Shown: positions 43,475-52,336 of the stretch, in pieces
Layout of the letters: every line of letters begins with the position of its first letter
Numbering within the stretch: position 1 is the first letter of the stretch
Source of the DNA: Flavobacteriaceae bacterium
Lineage (GTDB): Bacteria; Bacteroidota; Bacteroidia; Flavobacteriales; Flavobacteriaceae
Length of the DNA stretch: 64,000 bases
NCBI GenBank assembly: GCA_022425945.1
Contig: JAKMEK010000092.1
Location: 1-64,000 of the forward strand
Direction of reading: 5' to 3'
Made by a program: the position numbers and the translations under genes
Notes under the pieces: model-generated
Told to the model about the DNA's origin: nothing
Databases searched by the model: none
What the model saw: only the letters and a program-made list of their open reading frames with translations

Positions 43475-44254
43475 AAGTTCGCTAGGAATTTCACACACTG
43501 GAATCGGATTCATCTTGTGTTTGTTTTGACGGTTGAAGGCGAGGTATATTTTCATGACTTCTTCCTCTCTTTTCGAAAATTGTGAGGCGTCAGAAGTTAC
43601 ATTTCTCATGGCCCATTCCAATTCATCATAAGATGCTCCAAGTTGATCTTCGTCTGTTCGATCGTCTCCCCATAATCCATCGGTAGGGGCTGCGACTTGA
43701 ATTTCTTGGTTAATGTTTAGTGCTTTTGCTAGGGCGAAAACATCAGATTTCATCAAATCAGCAATTGGACTTAGGTCCACACCGCCGTCTCCATATTTGG
43801 TGTAAAAACCGACCCCAAAATCTTCCACTTTGTTTCCTGTTCCAGCAACTAAATAACGTTCGAGTGCCGCGAAGTAATAGAGTGTAGACATGCGCAAACG
43901 TGCGCGCGTATTAGCTAAGCTTAAGAATTCTAGTTCCTGTTTATCGGTCGGAGGAAGCATGGATCTGAACGACTCAAACACTTCGGTCAATGACAGCGAA
44001 TGGTGGGTTACATTTGGGAAATTATCTTCGAGCCAATCAATATGATTTTTCGCTCGCGAAACTTGATTTTCTTGCTGATGTATGTTCATTTCCAAGCAAA
44101 TCACAGGGAAGCCTGTTTTGGCGCATAAGGTTGAGGTGACGGCAGAATCAATTCCACCGGAGACGCCAATAACGAAGCCCTTCATTTTTGTTTGTTCTGC
44201 GTATTCTCTTAACCAAGATACGATATGGGTAATTACTTTTTCTGGACTTTTCAT
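43469..44254 (-). CDS. nadE: NAD(+) synthetase NadE, short form
   Basis: NadE amidates nicotinic acid adenine dinucleotide to NAD. At 261 residues it is the ammonia-dependent form without a glutaminase domain. The PP-loop GVSGGIDSAVTSTL (about 28-41), VAGTGNKVEDFGVGFYTKYGDGGVDLSPIADLMKS (split in two motifs here) and PTDGLWGDDRTDEDQLG are diagnostic. It stands head to head with gldB, a conserved association in Flavobacteria. Confidence 0.95.
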   Translation of the reverse strand: MKSPEKVITHIVSWLREYAEQTKMKGFVIGVSGGIDSAVTSTLCAKTGFPVICLEMNIHQQENQVSRAKNHIDWLEDNFPNVTHHSLSLTEVFESFRSMLPPTDKQELEFLSLANTRARLRMSTLYYFAALERYLVAGTGNKVEDFGVGFYTKYGDGGVDLSPIADLMKSDVFALAKALNINQEIQVAAPTDGLWGDDRTDEDQLGASYDELEWAMRNVTSDASQFSKREEEVMKIYLAFNRQNKHKMNPIPVCEIPSELL

Positions 44255-44275
44255 CGCTACTCTATTTTTTGCTTG

Positions 44276-44283
44276 TAACTTTG
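44276..44283 (+). promoter_or_regulatory. Candidate -7 box of the gldBC promoter
   Basis: TAACTTTG matches TAnnTTTG 46 bases before the gldB ATG, in the gap between the divergent genes nadE and gldB. The -33 element is unclear. Confidence 0.4.
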
Positions 44284-44329
44284 TATAAAAATAAGAAACT
44301 TCTTTCTGGACAAGAAATAAAGCGCAACA

Positions 44330-45313
44330 ATGAAGTTACAAAAACGATTATTTTTATCATTTCTCCTGTTAATTGGATGCTTCATTACATTTTTGTCATG
44401 TACATCAGCGAATCCTGTCGAGGCAGAAATAGCAAAAATCCCAGTTGAGGTAGAGTTTGATCGCTTCGATGTCAAATTCTTCAATGCTTCCCCAAGCGAT
44501 TTTTATTCATTAAAAAAGGACTACCCTTATCTTTTTCCAACACAGTTTCCAGACAGTATTTGGTTGAAGCGCCAACGCGACAGTCTTCAAGTGCTTTTGC
44601 AAAATGAGATTGCCGAGGTATTCCCCAGTCTAAGCCCTTTTGAAGATCAGATACGCCCGCTCTTTCAGCACATTAAATACTATTTCCCTAGGGAGAAAGA
44701 CCCTAAGGTTGTTTTACTGACCAACAATGTTGATTACCAAAATAAAACAGTTTACACCGATTCCTTGGTCTTGATTTCATTAGACACCTTTTTGGGAGAG
44801 AAAAACGAACTTTATGAGGGAATACCTCAATACATCGTCCGCGACATGGATATTGCTTATTTTGGCGCGCATCTGGCAGATGAATTTGCATTAACGGTTG
44901 TTCCTCTACCAACTGATAGAACCCTCTTGGGTCAAATGGTCTATTATGGTAAAAAACTTTACATAAAAGACCTTCTGTTGCCTAAAAAATCGGACGGAAT
45001 TAAGATTAGTTATACCCCCCGTGAAATGGAATGGGTGAGAGAAAATGAGCGTTTTATTTGGCAGTATTTCATTGAGAATGAATTATTGTATAAAACGCAA
45101 GCAACCTATTTTCAGCGATTTATGGAGCCTTCCCCCTTTTCTAAATTTTATTTAGAAATAGATAATGAAAGCCCTGGAAAGATAGGACAATGGTTGGGTT
45201 GGCAAATCGTCCGTGCCTATGCTGAGAAACACCCTGCTAAAAGCCCACAAGAAATCATACAGCTTCCAGCGATGGAATTATTTACTGCTGCTAACTATAA
45301 ACCCGTGAAATAA
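44330..45313 (+). CDS. gldB: Gliding motility lipoprotein GldB
   Basis: The 327-residue lipoprotein has a signal with lipobox TFLSC (Cys24). The mature part matches GldB: VEFDRFDVKFFNASPSDFYS, the LKKDYPYLFPTQFPDSIW segment, VVLLTNNVDYQNKTVYTDS, the FLG...YEGIPQYIVRDMD region, and a C-terminal FSKFYLEIDNESPGKIGQWLGW. GldB is required for gliding in Flavobacterium johnsoniae; its biochemical role is unknown, although the C-terminal part resembles DUF2268-like peptidase folds. Its stop overlaps the gldC start by 1 base, and nadE is divergent. Confidence 0.92.
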   Translation: MKLQKRLFLSFLLLIGCFITFLSCTSANPVEAEIAKIPVEVEFDRFDVKFFNASPSDFYSLKKDYPYLFPTQFPDSIWLKRQRDSLQVLLQNEIAEVFPSLSPFEDQIRPLFQHIKYYFPREKDPKVVLLTNNVDYQNKTVYTDSLVLISLDTFLGEKNELYEGIPQYIVRDMDIAYFGAHLADEFALTVVPLPTDRTLLGQMVYYGKKLYIKDLLLPKKSDGIKISYTPREMEWVRENERFIWQYFIENELLYKTQATYFQRFMEPSPFSKFYLEIDNESPGKIGQWLGWQIVRAYAEKHPAKSPQEIIQLPAMELFTAANYKPVK

Positions 45314-45660
45314 TGAGTGAAGGAAAAGACACCCATATCAAGATTGATGTGCAACTGGATGAAAATAAAATACCTGAAAAAATCATTTGGTCTGCTCCAG
45401 ATGGTGGTGTGAATGAAGAAGAGGCTCAGGCATTGTTGATGTCTCTCTGGGATGGTAAAAATCAAGAAACCTTGCGTATGGATTTATGGGTAAAAGAAAT
45501 GCCTATCGATCAAATGAATGTGTTTTTTCATCAATCTTTGGTGACCATGGCACAAACCTTTTTCCGGGCAACGCAAAATGAGAAAATGACGGCAACCATG
45601 AATGATTTTTGCGAGTATTTTGCAACCAATTTAAATATCGATCGTAACGGAAAATCTTAG
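45313..45660 (+). CDS. gldC: Gliding motility protein GldC
   Basis: The 115-residue cytoplasmic protein (no signal) begins MSEGKDTHIKIDVQLDENKI and contains WSAPDGGVNEEEAQALLMSL and LWVKEMPIDQMNVFFHQSLV, the conserved core of GldC. GldC aids efficient gliding in Flavobacterium; its mechanism is unknown. The ATG overlaps the gldB stop (TAATG). The gene is convergent with engB, sharing 4 bases. Confidence 0.92.
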   Translation: MSEGKDTHIKIDVQLDENKIPEKIIWSAPDGGVNEEEAQALLMSLWDGKNQETLRMDLWVKEMPIDQMNVFFHQSLVTMAQTFFRATQNEKMTATMNDFCEYFATNLNIDRNGKS

Positions 45661-46268
45661 CGTGCTGCGTTGAAGTCTTTGTTTAGCGTGTCGATGTACC
45701 CTAAGACATCTTCTACACCCGATTTATGGAGAGAAGAAGTAATGAAGTGAGGCGGAGTTTCTTCCCACATTTCTTCTTTCATCTTTTCGAGATAAGCATT
45801 GACATTGCGTTCAATCGCGAGTGGTTTAAGTTTGTCAGCCTTGGTAAAGATGATGGCAAAAGGAATGAAGTTGGTTCCTAACCATTCCATGAATTCTAAA
45901 TCTACGGGTTGTGGGTTGTGTCGGATATCAATCAAAACAAAAGCAGAGATCAGTTGCTGCCTTTTGTCAAAGTAACGTGTGATGAGTTGTTGAAAAGCTT
46001 TTTTGGTTGTTTTCGATGTCTTTGCATATCCATAGCCTGGAAGGTCAACAAGAAACCATTGCTTGTTGATCTTGAAGTGATTGATGAGCTGAGTTTTTCC
46101 GGGCCTACCTGAGGTTTTTGCTAAGTTTTTTCGTGAACAGAGTGTGTTGATTAAAGAAGATTTCCCCACATTCGAACGCCCGATAAATGCATATTCAGGA
46201 AGCGGCTCATTGGGACATTTGGCCACATCGGTATTACTGATGATAAATTCGGAATGAGTGACGCGCAT
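45657..46268 (-). CDS. engB: Ribosome biogenesis GTP-binding protein EngB/YsxC
   Basis: This small GTPase acts late in 50S subunit assembly. In 203 residues, G1 is GRSNVGKSSLINTL, G2 is the Thr in TSGRPGKTQLINHF, G3 is LVDLPGYGYAKTS, G4 TKADKLK and G5 TSSLHKSG. The DLPGYGYA motif is specific for EngB. The alpha/beta hydrolase gene ends 9 bases before its start, on the same strand, so they share a transcript. Confidence 0.95.
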   Translation of the reverse strand: MRVTHSEFIISNTDVAKCPNEPLPEYAFIGRSNVGKSSLINTLCSRKNLAKTSGRPGKTQLINHFKINKQWFLVDLPGYGYAKTSKTTKKAFQQLITRYFDKRQQLISAFVLIDIRHNPQPVDLEFMEWLGTNFIPFAIIFTKADKLKPLAIERNVNAYLEKMKEEMWEETPPHFITSSLHKSGVEDVLGYIDTLNKDFNAAR

Positions 46269-46277
46269 GGCGGTTTT

Positions 46278-47042
46278 TTAGAACTGCTTATTTTTGAGCC
46301 ACTGATGAAACAGTTGATTGAATTCATCGGGATGTTCCATCATAGGAGCATGTCCACACTTATCAATCCAAAACAGGTCTGCATTGGGGAGAAGGGTGTT
46401 GAATTCTTCAGCAACATCGGGAGGTGTTACGCCATCGTTTCTTCCCCAGATTAAACAGGTCGGGGTGAGCATCGAAGGAAGGTCTTTCGACATATTGTGG
46501 CGAATGGCACTTTTGGCAATTGCCAATGTTTTGATGAGTTTGTTGCGGTCATTAACGGTTTCAAAAACTTCATCAACAATTTCTTTTGTTGCTACTTTCG
46601 GGTCGTAAAAAACCTCTTCACTTTTGTTTTTGATGTAATCGTAATTTCCACGTTTGGGGTAGCTTTCCCCCATGGCATTTTCATATAAACCTGAACTGCC
46701 TGTTAGGACTAAACCTTTGACAAGCTCTGGGTAGGTTTTTGCAAAAACAAGGCTGATGTGTCCTCCGAGCGAATTCCCCAACAAGATGACATCTTTCAAT
46801 CCCTTGAAGGTTAAGAATCCATGTAAGTACTCAGCAAATGCTTTTACATTGGTTTTTTTTAATGGCAGGTCATAGATGGGTAACTCGGGGGTAATGACTT
46901 GGTATCCATTGTATGGGAAAAATTCGTGAACACCAGCAAAATTGCTCAGTCCACCCATAAGTCCATGTAGGATTACTATGGGTTGTCCTTCTCCTTTTTC
47001 TAAATAGATGTAGTCAGATTCTTTTGTTAATATATTTTCCAT
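46278..47042 (-). CDS. Alpha/beta-fold hydrolase
   Basis: The product is a 254-residue alpha/beta hydrolase. The oxyanion-hole segment is IVILHGLMGGLSNF, the nucleophile elbow is LLGNSLGGHISLVFA (Ser), the acid is the Asp in CLIWGRNDGVTPP, and the His is in WIDKCGHAPMMEHPDEF. The substrate is unknown. I used the ATG at 47042, since the track start is a TTG ten codons earlier without family similarity. It is upstream of engB in the same direction and divergent from the mraZ operon. Confidence 0.85.
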   Translation of the reverse strand: MENILTKESDYIYLEKGEGQPIVILHGLMGGLSNFAGVHEFFPYNGYQVITPELPIYDLPLKKTNVKAFAEYLHGFLTFKGLKDVILLGNSLGGHISLVFAKTYPELVKGLVLTGSSGLYENAMGESYPKRGNYDYIKNKSEEVFYDPKVATKEIVDEVFETVNDRNKLIKTLAIAKSAIRHNMSKDLPSMLTPTCLIWGRNDGVTPPDVAEEFNTLLPNADLFWIDKCGHAPMMEHPDEFNQLFHQWLKNKQF

Positions 47043-47160
47043 GCCTCTAGGCTCGTTCACATTAGCCGACAAAGATAGGCATTAAAAAGGATTAACTCTA
47101 CACATTTTTTTTTCAATTGATAGTCAACTGAATAAGTGCTAGAACGCTAAAGTTATCAAC

Positions 47161-47190
47161 AAAGTGGTATTTAGTGGAAAAAAGTGGTAA
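47161..47190 (+). promoter_or_regulatory. Three 10-bp direct repeats, putative MraZ operator
   Basis: AAAGTGGTAT, TTAGTGGAAA and AAAGTGGTAA follow each other without gap, with AGTGG on the same helix face in each. MraZ proteins of E. coli and Mollicutes bind arrays of short G-rich direct repeats (TGGGN or AAAGTG-type) in front of their own operon. The array ends 8 bases before a -7 box and 41 bases before the mraZ ATG, so binding would cover the promoter. Confidence 0.75.
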
Positions 47191-47198
47191 ATATCAAT

Positions 47199-47206
47199 TA
47201 TATTTG
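47199..47206 (+). promoter_or_regulatory. -7 box of the dcw operon promoter
   Basis: TATATTTG fits TAnnTTTG 25 bases before the mraZ ATG. No TTG lies at the -33 position, which is taken by the repeat array. The pattern suits a promoter controlled by MraZ. Confidence 0.5.
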
Positions 47207-47231
47207 ATCTAATCAATTGCAAGACGTTAGT

Positions 47232-47693
47232 ATGCAGCATTTTATTGGGACATATGAGTGTAAGGCTGATGCTAAAGGAAGAATAATGCTTCCTATGGCA
47301 TTAAAGAAACAGTTGTCGGAGAACCTCCGCGACGGTTTTGTGCTTAAGCGCGCCGTGTTTAACGGATGTCTTGAGTTGTACCCTTTGAAGCAATGGGAGT
47401 CATTGATGGAGAAGGTGAACCAATTGAATCGATTCAATAAAAAGAACAATGACTTTATACGTCGGTTTACGGCGGGTGTGCGTTTGATTGAAATAGATGC
47501 TACCGGCCGCTTATTGATTCCGAAGGATTTGATTATTCATGCCGGAATTAGCCGAGAAACGGTTATTTCCTCCGCGGTAAATATTCTAGAGATTTGGGAT
47601 AAGGAGCGTTATGAAGAGGCGATTAACGAGGCAACACTCGATTTTGGGGCATTGGCAGAAGAAGTAATGGGGGATAAAAATGAACAAGAGTAA
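47232..47693 (+). CDS. mraZ: Transcriptional regulator MraZ
   Basis: MraZ is an AbrB-like DNA-binding protein that opens the division and cell-wall cluster and regulates it. The 153-residue protein carries two SpoVT/AbrB-type repeats: GTYECKADAKGRIMLPMALK (about 5-25), and IEIDATGRLLIPKDLIIHAG with REVVI-like strands (about 85-110). The DxxGR signature is present in both (DAKGR, DATGR). I chose the ATG at 47232; the track start at 47217 is a TTG with no family support. Three GTGG repeats and a TATATTTG box lie just upstream, and rsmH overlaps the 3' end by 14 bases. Confidence 0.95.
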   Translation: MQHFIGTYECKADAKGRIMLPMALKKQLSENLRDGFVLKRAVFNGCLELYPLKQWESLMEKVNQLNRFNKKNNDFIRRFTAGVRLIEIDATGRLLIPKDLIIHAGISRETVISSAVNILEIWDKERYEEAINEATLDFGALAEEVMGDKNEQE

Positions 47694-48585
47694 TTACCAT
47701 GATCCGGTCCTACTTCAGCCGTCAGTAACGGCCCTAATCACTGACCCCGATGGTGTCTATGTAGACGCTACTTTTGGCGGGGGAGGGCATTCACAAGAAA
47801 TCTTAAATCAATTGTCTCCTAAAGGAAGGTTATATGCTTTCGATCAAGATCAAGACGCTTTTGAAAACGCTTTAAAGGATGATCGTTTTACGTTGATTGA
47901 GGCGAATTTCAGAGATTTAAAGCGCTATCTAAAACTTTATGGGGTGAAAGAGGTGAGTGGTGTTCTCGCTGATTTTGGCGTTTCTTCTCATCAATTTGAT
48001 GCTGAAAAACGTGGTTTTTCAATTCGCTTTGATGGGCCCTTGGACATGCGTATGGATCAGGAAGCGAGCTTGGATGCGAAAAAGATCGTAAATGAATATA
48101 GCGTACAAGCGTTGGCAGATTTGTTCAAGTTGTATGGAGAGTTAAGGGGGGCTTATCGCGTGGCAGAGCATATTGTTGCTGCAAGAGAAGAAGGGGTTGT
48201 TGCGACTACGCAGGACTTAATTGCAATTGTCAAGCCTCTAGTGCCTGAACGTTATTTGAACAAAACATTAGCGCAGTTATTTCAGGCTATTCGAATTGAA
48301 GTAAACCAAGAGCTAGAAGTGATTAAGCGCTTTTTAGAGCAAAGCATAGAAGTGCTTCAGCAAGAGGGGAGATTGGTTTGTATCTCCTATCATTCGCTTG
48401 AAGATCGTTTGGTTAAAAATATCATTCGAGAAGGGGTGGTAGAGGGGAAAGCGGAAGAAGATTTTTTTGGTAACCGTAATTGTCCTTTAAAGAAAATGGG
48501 AAAGCTTGTTGTGCCAGATGCTGATGAAATTAAACGGAATAATCGTGCCCGAAGCGCCAAACTTAGAATAGCAGAAAAAAGATGA
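47680..48585 (+). CDS. rsmH: 16S rRNA (cytosine(1402)-N(4))-methyltransferase RsmH
   Basis: RsmH (MraW) methylates N4 of C1402 in the ribosomal P site. The 301-residue protein has the SAM motif YVDATFGGGGHSQEIL (about 27-42), LYAFDQDQDAF, LADFGVSSHQFDAEKRGFS, RMDQ, the LAQLFQAIRIEVNQEL signature and CISYHSLEDRLVKN. It overlaps mraZ by 14 bases and ftsL by 4 bases. Confidence 0.95.
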   Translation: MNKSNYHDPVLLQPSVTALITDPDGVYVDATFGGGGHSQEILNQLSPKGRLYAFDQDQDAFENALKDDRFTLIEANFRDLKRYLKLYGVKEVSGVLADFGVSSHQFDAEKRGFSIRFDGPLDMRMDQEASLDAKKIVNEYSVQALADLFKLYGELRGAYRVAEHIVAAREEGVVATTQDLIAIVKPLVPERYLNKTLAQLFQAIRIEVNQELEVIKRFLEQSIEVLQQEGRLVCISYHSLEDRLVKNIIREGVVEGKAEEDFFGNRNCPLKKMGKLVVPDADEIKRNNRARSAKLRIAEKR

Positions 48586-48890
48586 ATCAACTACTGGCCT
48601 TTTTGAATATTGAGTTCTTGATCAAAGATGATGCACTGCGCAATTGGCGAATTCTTTTGTTTGTGTCATTTCTAGCCTTAGTGATTATTGCTAGTGGTCA
48701 CAGTGCGGATAGGAAAATATTTGAGATCGCTCAATTGAATAGTGATATAAAAGAAATTAAAAGTGAGTTTGTGGAGACGAGAGCACAGTTAATGCGCTTG
48801 AAGATGGAAACCAGGATAACGAAAAAATTAGCCGAAAAGGGTATAGGCCCAGCCGGCACACCACCGATAAAACTGATTCCGAAAAAATAA
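48582..48890 (+). CDS. ftsL: FtsL-like divisome membrane protein
   Basis: The 102-residue protein has one membrane span (about 26-42, ILLFVSFLALVIIASGHS) after a short cytoplasmic segment, followed by a coiled-coil region (QLNSDIKEIKSEFVETRAQL). The C-terminus ends KGIGPAGTPPIKLIPKK, a feature of the Bacteroidota FtsL-like family, which is often annotated only as S-adenosyl-methyltransferase by mistake. FtsL forms a divisome subcomplex with FtsQ and FtsB. Position between rsmH and ftsI supports the call. It overlaps both neighbours. Confidence 0.85.
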   Translation: MNQLLAFLNIEFLIKDDALRNWRILLFVSFLALVIIASGHSADRKIFEIAQLNSDIKEIKSEFVETRAQLMRLKMETRITKKLAEKGIGPAGTPPIKLIPKK

Positions 48891-50878
48891 TGGAACAACA
48901 GAAGCAAATAATGAATCGCTTTTACCTCTTTGTTTTGGGGCTTTTCTTGTTTGCCTTTGTGTTGATTGGAAAGCTGATTTATATTCAAACTCAAGAGGGG
49001 GACTATTACCGTACTTTGGCGGAACAGCGAACAGTAAAAAATGTAATTCTACAGCCAAGCCGTGGAAATATTTATTCGGATGATGAAAGTTTGTTGGCAA
49101 CCACTGTTCCTCGTTATGAAATTCGTTGGGATGCGAAAGTGCCCAGTGAAGGTGCTTTTAACCAAAATAAAAAGGAGTTGGCGAAAGGATTGGCAGATGT
49201 TTTGGGCAACTCAGCCAATCACCAACTTTTAACTCTCGAACGAGCTAAACGAAAAGGAAATCGTTATACCCTCATCGGGCGAAATTTGACCTATTCGGAA
49301 TACAAGCAAATAAAAACATTGCCTCTTTTTTCTTTGCCATCTCTGCGAGGGGGGCTGATTGTGGAATCTAAACTCGTGCGTGAACACCCATTGGGAAAAA
49401 TTGGAGAGCGAACCATCGGCTATGAAAAGAGAGATGTAGCAGGAGATTACTTACGCGTTGGATTAGAAGGGGCTTACAGCCAGTACCTGAAAGGTGAAAA
49501 TGGTCGCAGATTAAAGCAGAAAATAGCCAATGGTCAATGGAAACCCATTAATGACAGTAACGAAAAAGAGCCTACAGAGGGCTATGATGTTTACACGACA
49601 ATCAATGTCAACTTTCAAGACATTGCGCACCATGCCTTGCTTCGTCAGCTAGAGCATTACGAGGCCGACCACGGAACTGTTGTGGTCATGGAAACAAAAA
49701 CAGGAGCCATTAAGGCAATATCAAATTTAGGTCGTACAGCCAAGGGTAAATATTTTGAAAAGCTAAACTATGCAGTCGGAACGACTTATGAGCCTGGCTC
49801 AACCTTTAAATTGATGGCCATGATCGCCGCCTTAGAAGACAAGGTTGCCAAGCCACAAGATTTGGTTGACACCAAAAAGGGTATCCTTACTTTTTACGGA
49901 AAATACAAAGTGCGCGATTCAAAAAAGGGTGGCTATGGTTTAATCCCTCTCTCTAAAGCTTTTGAAGTTTCTTCGAATACTGGAATCGTGCAGTTGATTC
50001 ATTCCAACTACAAAAAACAACCCCGTAAGTTCATTGATCGTTTATATAATATGGGGCTTAATGAGAAGCTTGGTCTTGCCATTTCTGGGGAAGGGCAACC
50101 AAGAATTCCGTATCCCTCCGATGAAAATTGGAACGGCATTACCCTGCCCTGGATGGCTTACGGTTATGGCGTTGAGCTTACACCTCTTCAAACACTTACA
50201 TTTTACAATGCCGTTGCAAATGGCGGTGAAATGGTTAGGCCACGCTTTATAGATCGTATCAATTCTTTGGAAAATGAAACGGTTAAGCATTTTGAAAAAG
50301 AAGTAATCAATCCTTCCATTTGTTCGCAAGAAACGATTGAAAAAGTTCAAAAAATGATGTTCAATGTGGTGGATAAAAAGTGGGGTACGGGTTATGCTAT
50401 CAAAGACGAGACTTTTACGATGGCAGGAAAGACAGGTACTTGTCAGGTAGATTACACCTCAGATGATGTGCAATATATCTCCAGTTTTGTAGGGTATTTT
50501 CCTGCAGAAAAACCCGAATATTCTTGCATCGTTTTGATTTATAAGCCCAACAAAAGCAAAGGCTATTACGGTGCTACCGTTGCAGCGCCAGTCTTTAAGG
50601 AAATTGCTAAAAAAATGTACTATTCTACTCCAGTAGAAATGATGGTTGAGTTAGATGCTTTGGAGCAATCCAGTGAAGATAATCCTTCAGTAGAAGAATT
50701 GGTGCTCGCCAATACTATTCCAAATTTGAAGGGAATGCCAGCAATGGAGGCGCTTTCGCTTTTGGAGCAAATGGGGCTTAAGGTCACCTTGAAAGGAAGT
50801 GGAAAAGTAATTCGCCAATCCATCAAATCTGGTAAAAAAGTTAAGCCCAATACAACCATATTACTTGAATTATCATGA
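48890..50878 (+). CDS. ftsI: Penicillin-binding protein FtsI (PBP3-type transpeptidase) with PASTA domain
   Basis: FtsI is the septal peptidoglycan transpeptidase. The 662-residue protein has a membrane anchor (about 8-27), a dimerisation domain (VILQPSRGNIYSDDESLLATT) and the transpeptidase domain with all three motifs: SxxK in YEPGSTFKLM (about 305), SxN in FEVSSNTGIVQL and KTG in MAGKTGTCQV. A C-terminal PASTA domain (about 610-662, NLKGMPAMEALSLLEQMGLK) is present, which is uncommon in Proteobacteria but usual in this phylum. It shares a base with ftsL and overlaps murE by 4 bases. Confidence 0.94.
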   Translation: MEQQKQIMNRFYLFVLGLFLFAFVLIGKLIYIQTQEGDYYRTLAEQRTVKNVILQPSRGNIYSDDESLLATTVPRYEIRWDAKVPSEGAFNQNKKELAKGLADVLGNSANHQLLTLERAKRKGNRYTLIGRNLTYSEYKQIKTLPLFSLPSLRGGLIVESKLVREHPLGKIGERTIGYEKRDVAGDYLRVGLEGAYSQYLKGENGRRLKQKIANGQWKPINDSNEKEPTEGYDVYTTINVNFQDIAHHALLRQLEHYEADHGTVVVMETKTGAIKAISNLGRTAKGKYFEKLNYAVGTTYEPGSTFKLMAMIAALEDKVAKPQDLVDTKKGILTFYGKYKVRDSKKGGYGLIPLSKAFEVSSNTGIVQLIHSNYKKQPRKFIDRLYNMGLNEKLGLAISGEGQPRIPYPSDENWNGITLPWMAYGYGVELTPLQTLTFYNAVANGGEMVRPRFIDRINSLENETVKHFEKEVINPSICSQETIEKVQKMMFNVVDKKWGTGYAIKDETFTMAGKTGTCQVDYTSDDVQYISSFVGYFPAEKPEYSCIVLIYKPNKSKGYYGATVAAPVFKEIAKKMYYSTPVEMMVELDALEQSSEDNPSVEELVLANTIPNLKGMPAMEALSLLEQMGLKVTLKGSGKVIRQSIKSGKKVKPNTTILLELS

Positions 50879-52335
50879 ATAAGCTAAAAGACCTATTGTT
50901 TGGTGTTCGTCTTGAGGCAGTTCAGGGAGATACAGATTTGCCCATTACTTCTGTTGCTTTTGATTCTCGTAAAGTAAAAGAGGGCGGCCTTTTTGTCGCG
51001 ATTAAAGGAGAGGTGGTCGATGGGCACGACTATATTCAAAAAGCGATAAGCTTGGGTGCGATTGCAATTGTGTGTGAAAATAAACCCAAGAATGCTTCGG
51101 AAGATGTTTTGTGGGTTACTTCGTCGAATAGTCGAGAGGCTCTGGCAATCATCGCGTCTAATTTCTATGATACACCTTCGTCCAAATTAAAATTGATTGG
51201 GGTAACTGGAACCAATGGAAAAACTACTGTATCTACCTTGTTGTATCGTTTATTTGAGAAAGCTGGTTATGCCTCTGGTTTATTGTCAACCATTGCAATA
51301 AAATACAACTCAGCAGATATTCCAGCAACACATACCACGCCAGATCCGTTACAAATTAATGCTCATTTGAATACAATGGTAGAAGCAGGGGTTGCTTATT
51401 GTTTTATGGAGGTTTCCTCTCATGGCATAGATCAGGATCGCATTAAAGGATTGGTTTTTTCCGGAGGGGTATTTACAAATCTATCACATGATCATCTGGA
51501 TTATCACAAGACGTTTGCGGAGTATCGAAATGTTAAAAAGCGATTCTTTGATCAATTACCAAAAACCGCTTTTGCGTTGACCAATGCTGATGATAAGAAT
51601 GGGGCATTTATGCTCCAGAACACCATGGCTACCCATAAATCATTTGGCCTAGAGAATTATGCGGATTATCAAGCAAAAGTGTTGGAAACTCAATTTACGG
51701 GTATGTTGTTGAAGATAAATCAGCAAGAAGTGTGGACTAGCCTTGTGGGTGGATTTAATGCGTCGAATTTAACCGCAGCTTACGCTGTTGCTCAAGAATT
51801 AGGGATCGCACCCATGGAAACCCTAGCAATGATAAGTGAACTAAGCAATGTAAAAGGGCGTTTTCAAACCTTAGCCACTCCCAATAAGGCAACCATAATA
51901 GTAGATTATGCGCACACTCCTGATGCATTGGAAAATGTTTTATTCACTATTCAACAAATACGAACCAAGAACGAAACCCTAACTACTTTGGTGGGTTGTG
52001 GTGGAAATAGAGATCAATCTAAGCGCCCAATGATGGGGAAGGTGGCTGCGCAATTGAGTGATAAAGTAATCTTTACGGCGGATAATCCACGTGATGAAGA
52101 TCCAGAATTGATTATTGATGCAATGGAAGCGGGTGTAAGCCCAGAGAACTACAAGAAAACCCTCCGCATTACGAATCGAGAACAAGCGATTAAGGCGGCT
52201 TGTATGACGCTGACAGCGGGAGATGTCTTGTTGATTGCTGGTAAAGGACATGAAAACTACCAAGAAATAAAAGGGATTAAATCGCCATTTGACGATTATT
52301 TAATCGCCCAAAAAATATGTAAACAACTTTTTTAA
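50875..52335 (+). CDS. murE: UDP-MurNAc-L-Ala-D-Glu--meso-DAP ligase MurE
   Basis: MurE adds the third amino acid to the peptidoglycan precursor. The 486-residue protein has [19 protein letters not shown], the P-loop [18 protein letters not shown], the carbamylated-lysine region [22 protein letters not shown] and the C-terminal [11 protein letters not shown]. The DNPR motif is the marker of meso-diaminopimelate specificity, so this organism should have mDAP-type peptidoglycan, in line with Mpl. It overlaps ftsI by 4 bases; mraY starts 1 base after its stop. Confidence 0.95.
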   Translation: MNKLKDLLFGVRLEAVQGDTDLPITSVAFDSRKVKEGGLFVAIKGEVVDGHDYIQKAISLGAIAIVCENKPKNASEDVLWVTSSNSREALAIIASNFYDTPSSKLKLIGVTGTNGKTTVSTLLYRLFEKAGYASGLLSTIAIKYNSADIPATHTTPDPLQINAHLNTMVEAGVAYCFMEVSSHGIDQDRIKGLVFSGGVFTNLSHDHLDYHKTFAEYRNVKKRFFDQLPKTAFALTNADDKNGAFMLQNTMATHKSFGLENYADYQAKVLETQFTGMLLKINQQEVWTSLVGGFNASNLTAAYAVAQELGIAPMETLAMISELSNVKGRFQTLATPNKATIIVDYAHTPDALENVLFTIQQIRTKNETLTTLVGCGGNRDQSKRPMMGKVAAQLSDKVIFTADNPRDEDPELIIDAMEAGVSPENYKKTLRITNREQAIKAACMTLTAGDVLLIAGKGHENYQEIKGIKSPFDDYLIAQKICKQLF

Positions 52336-52336
52336 T

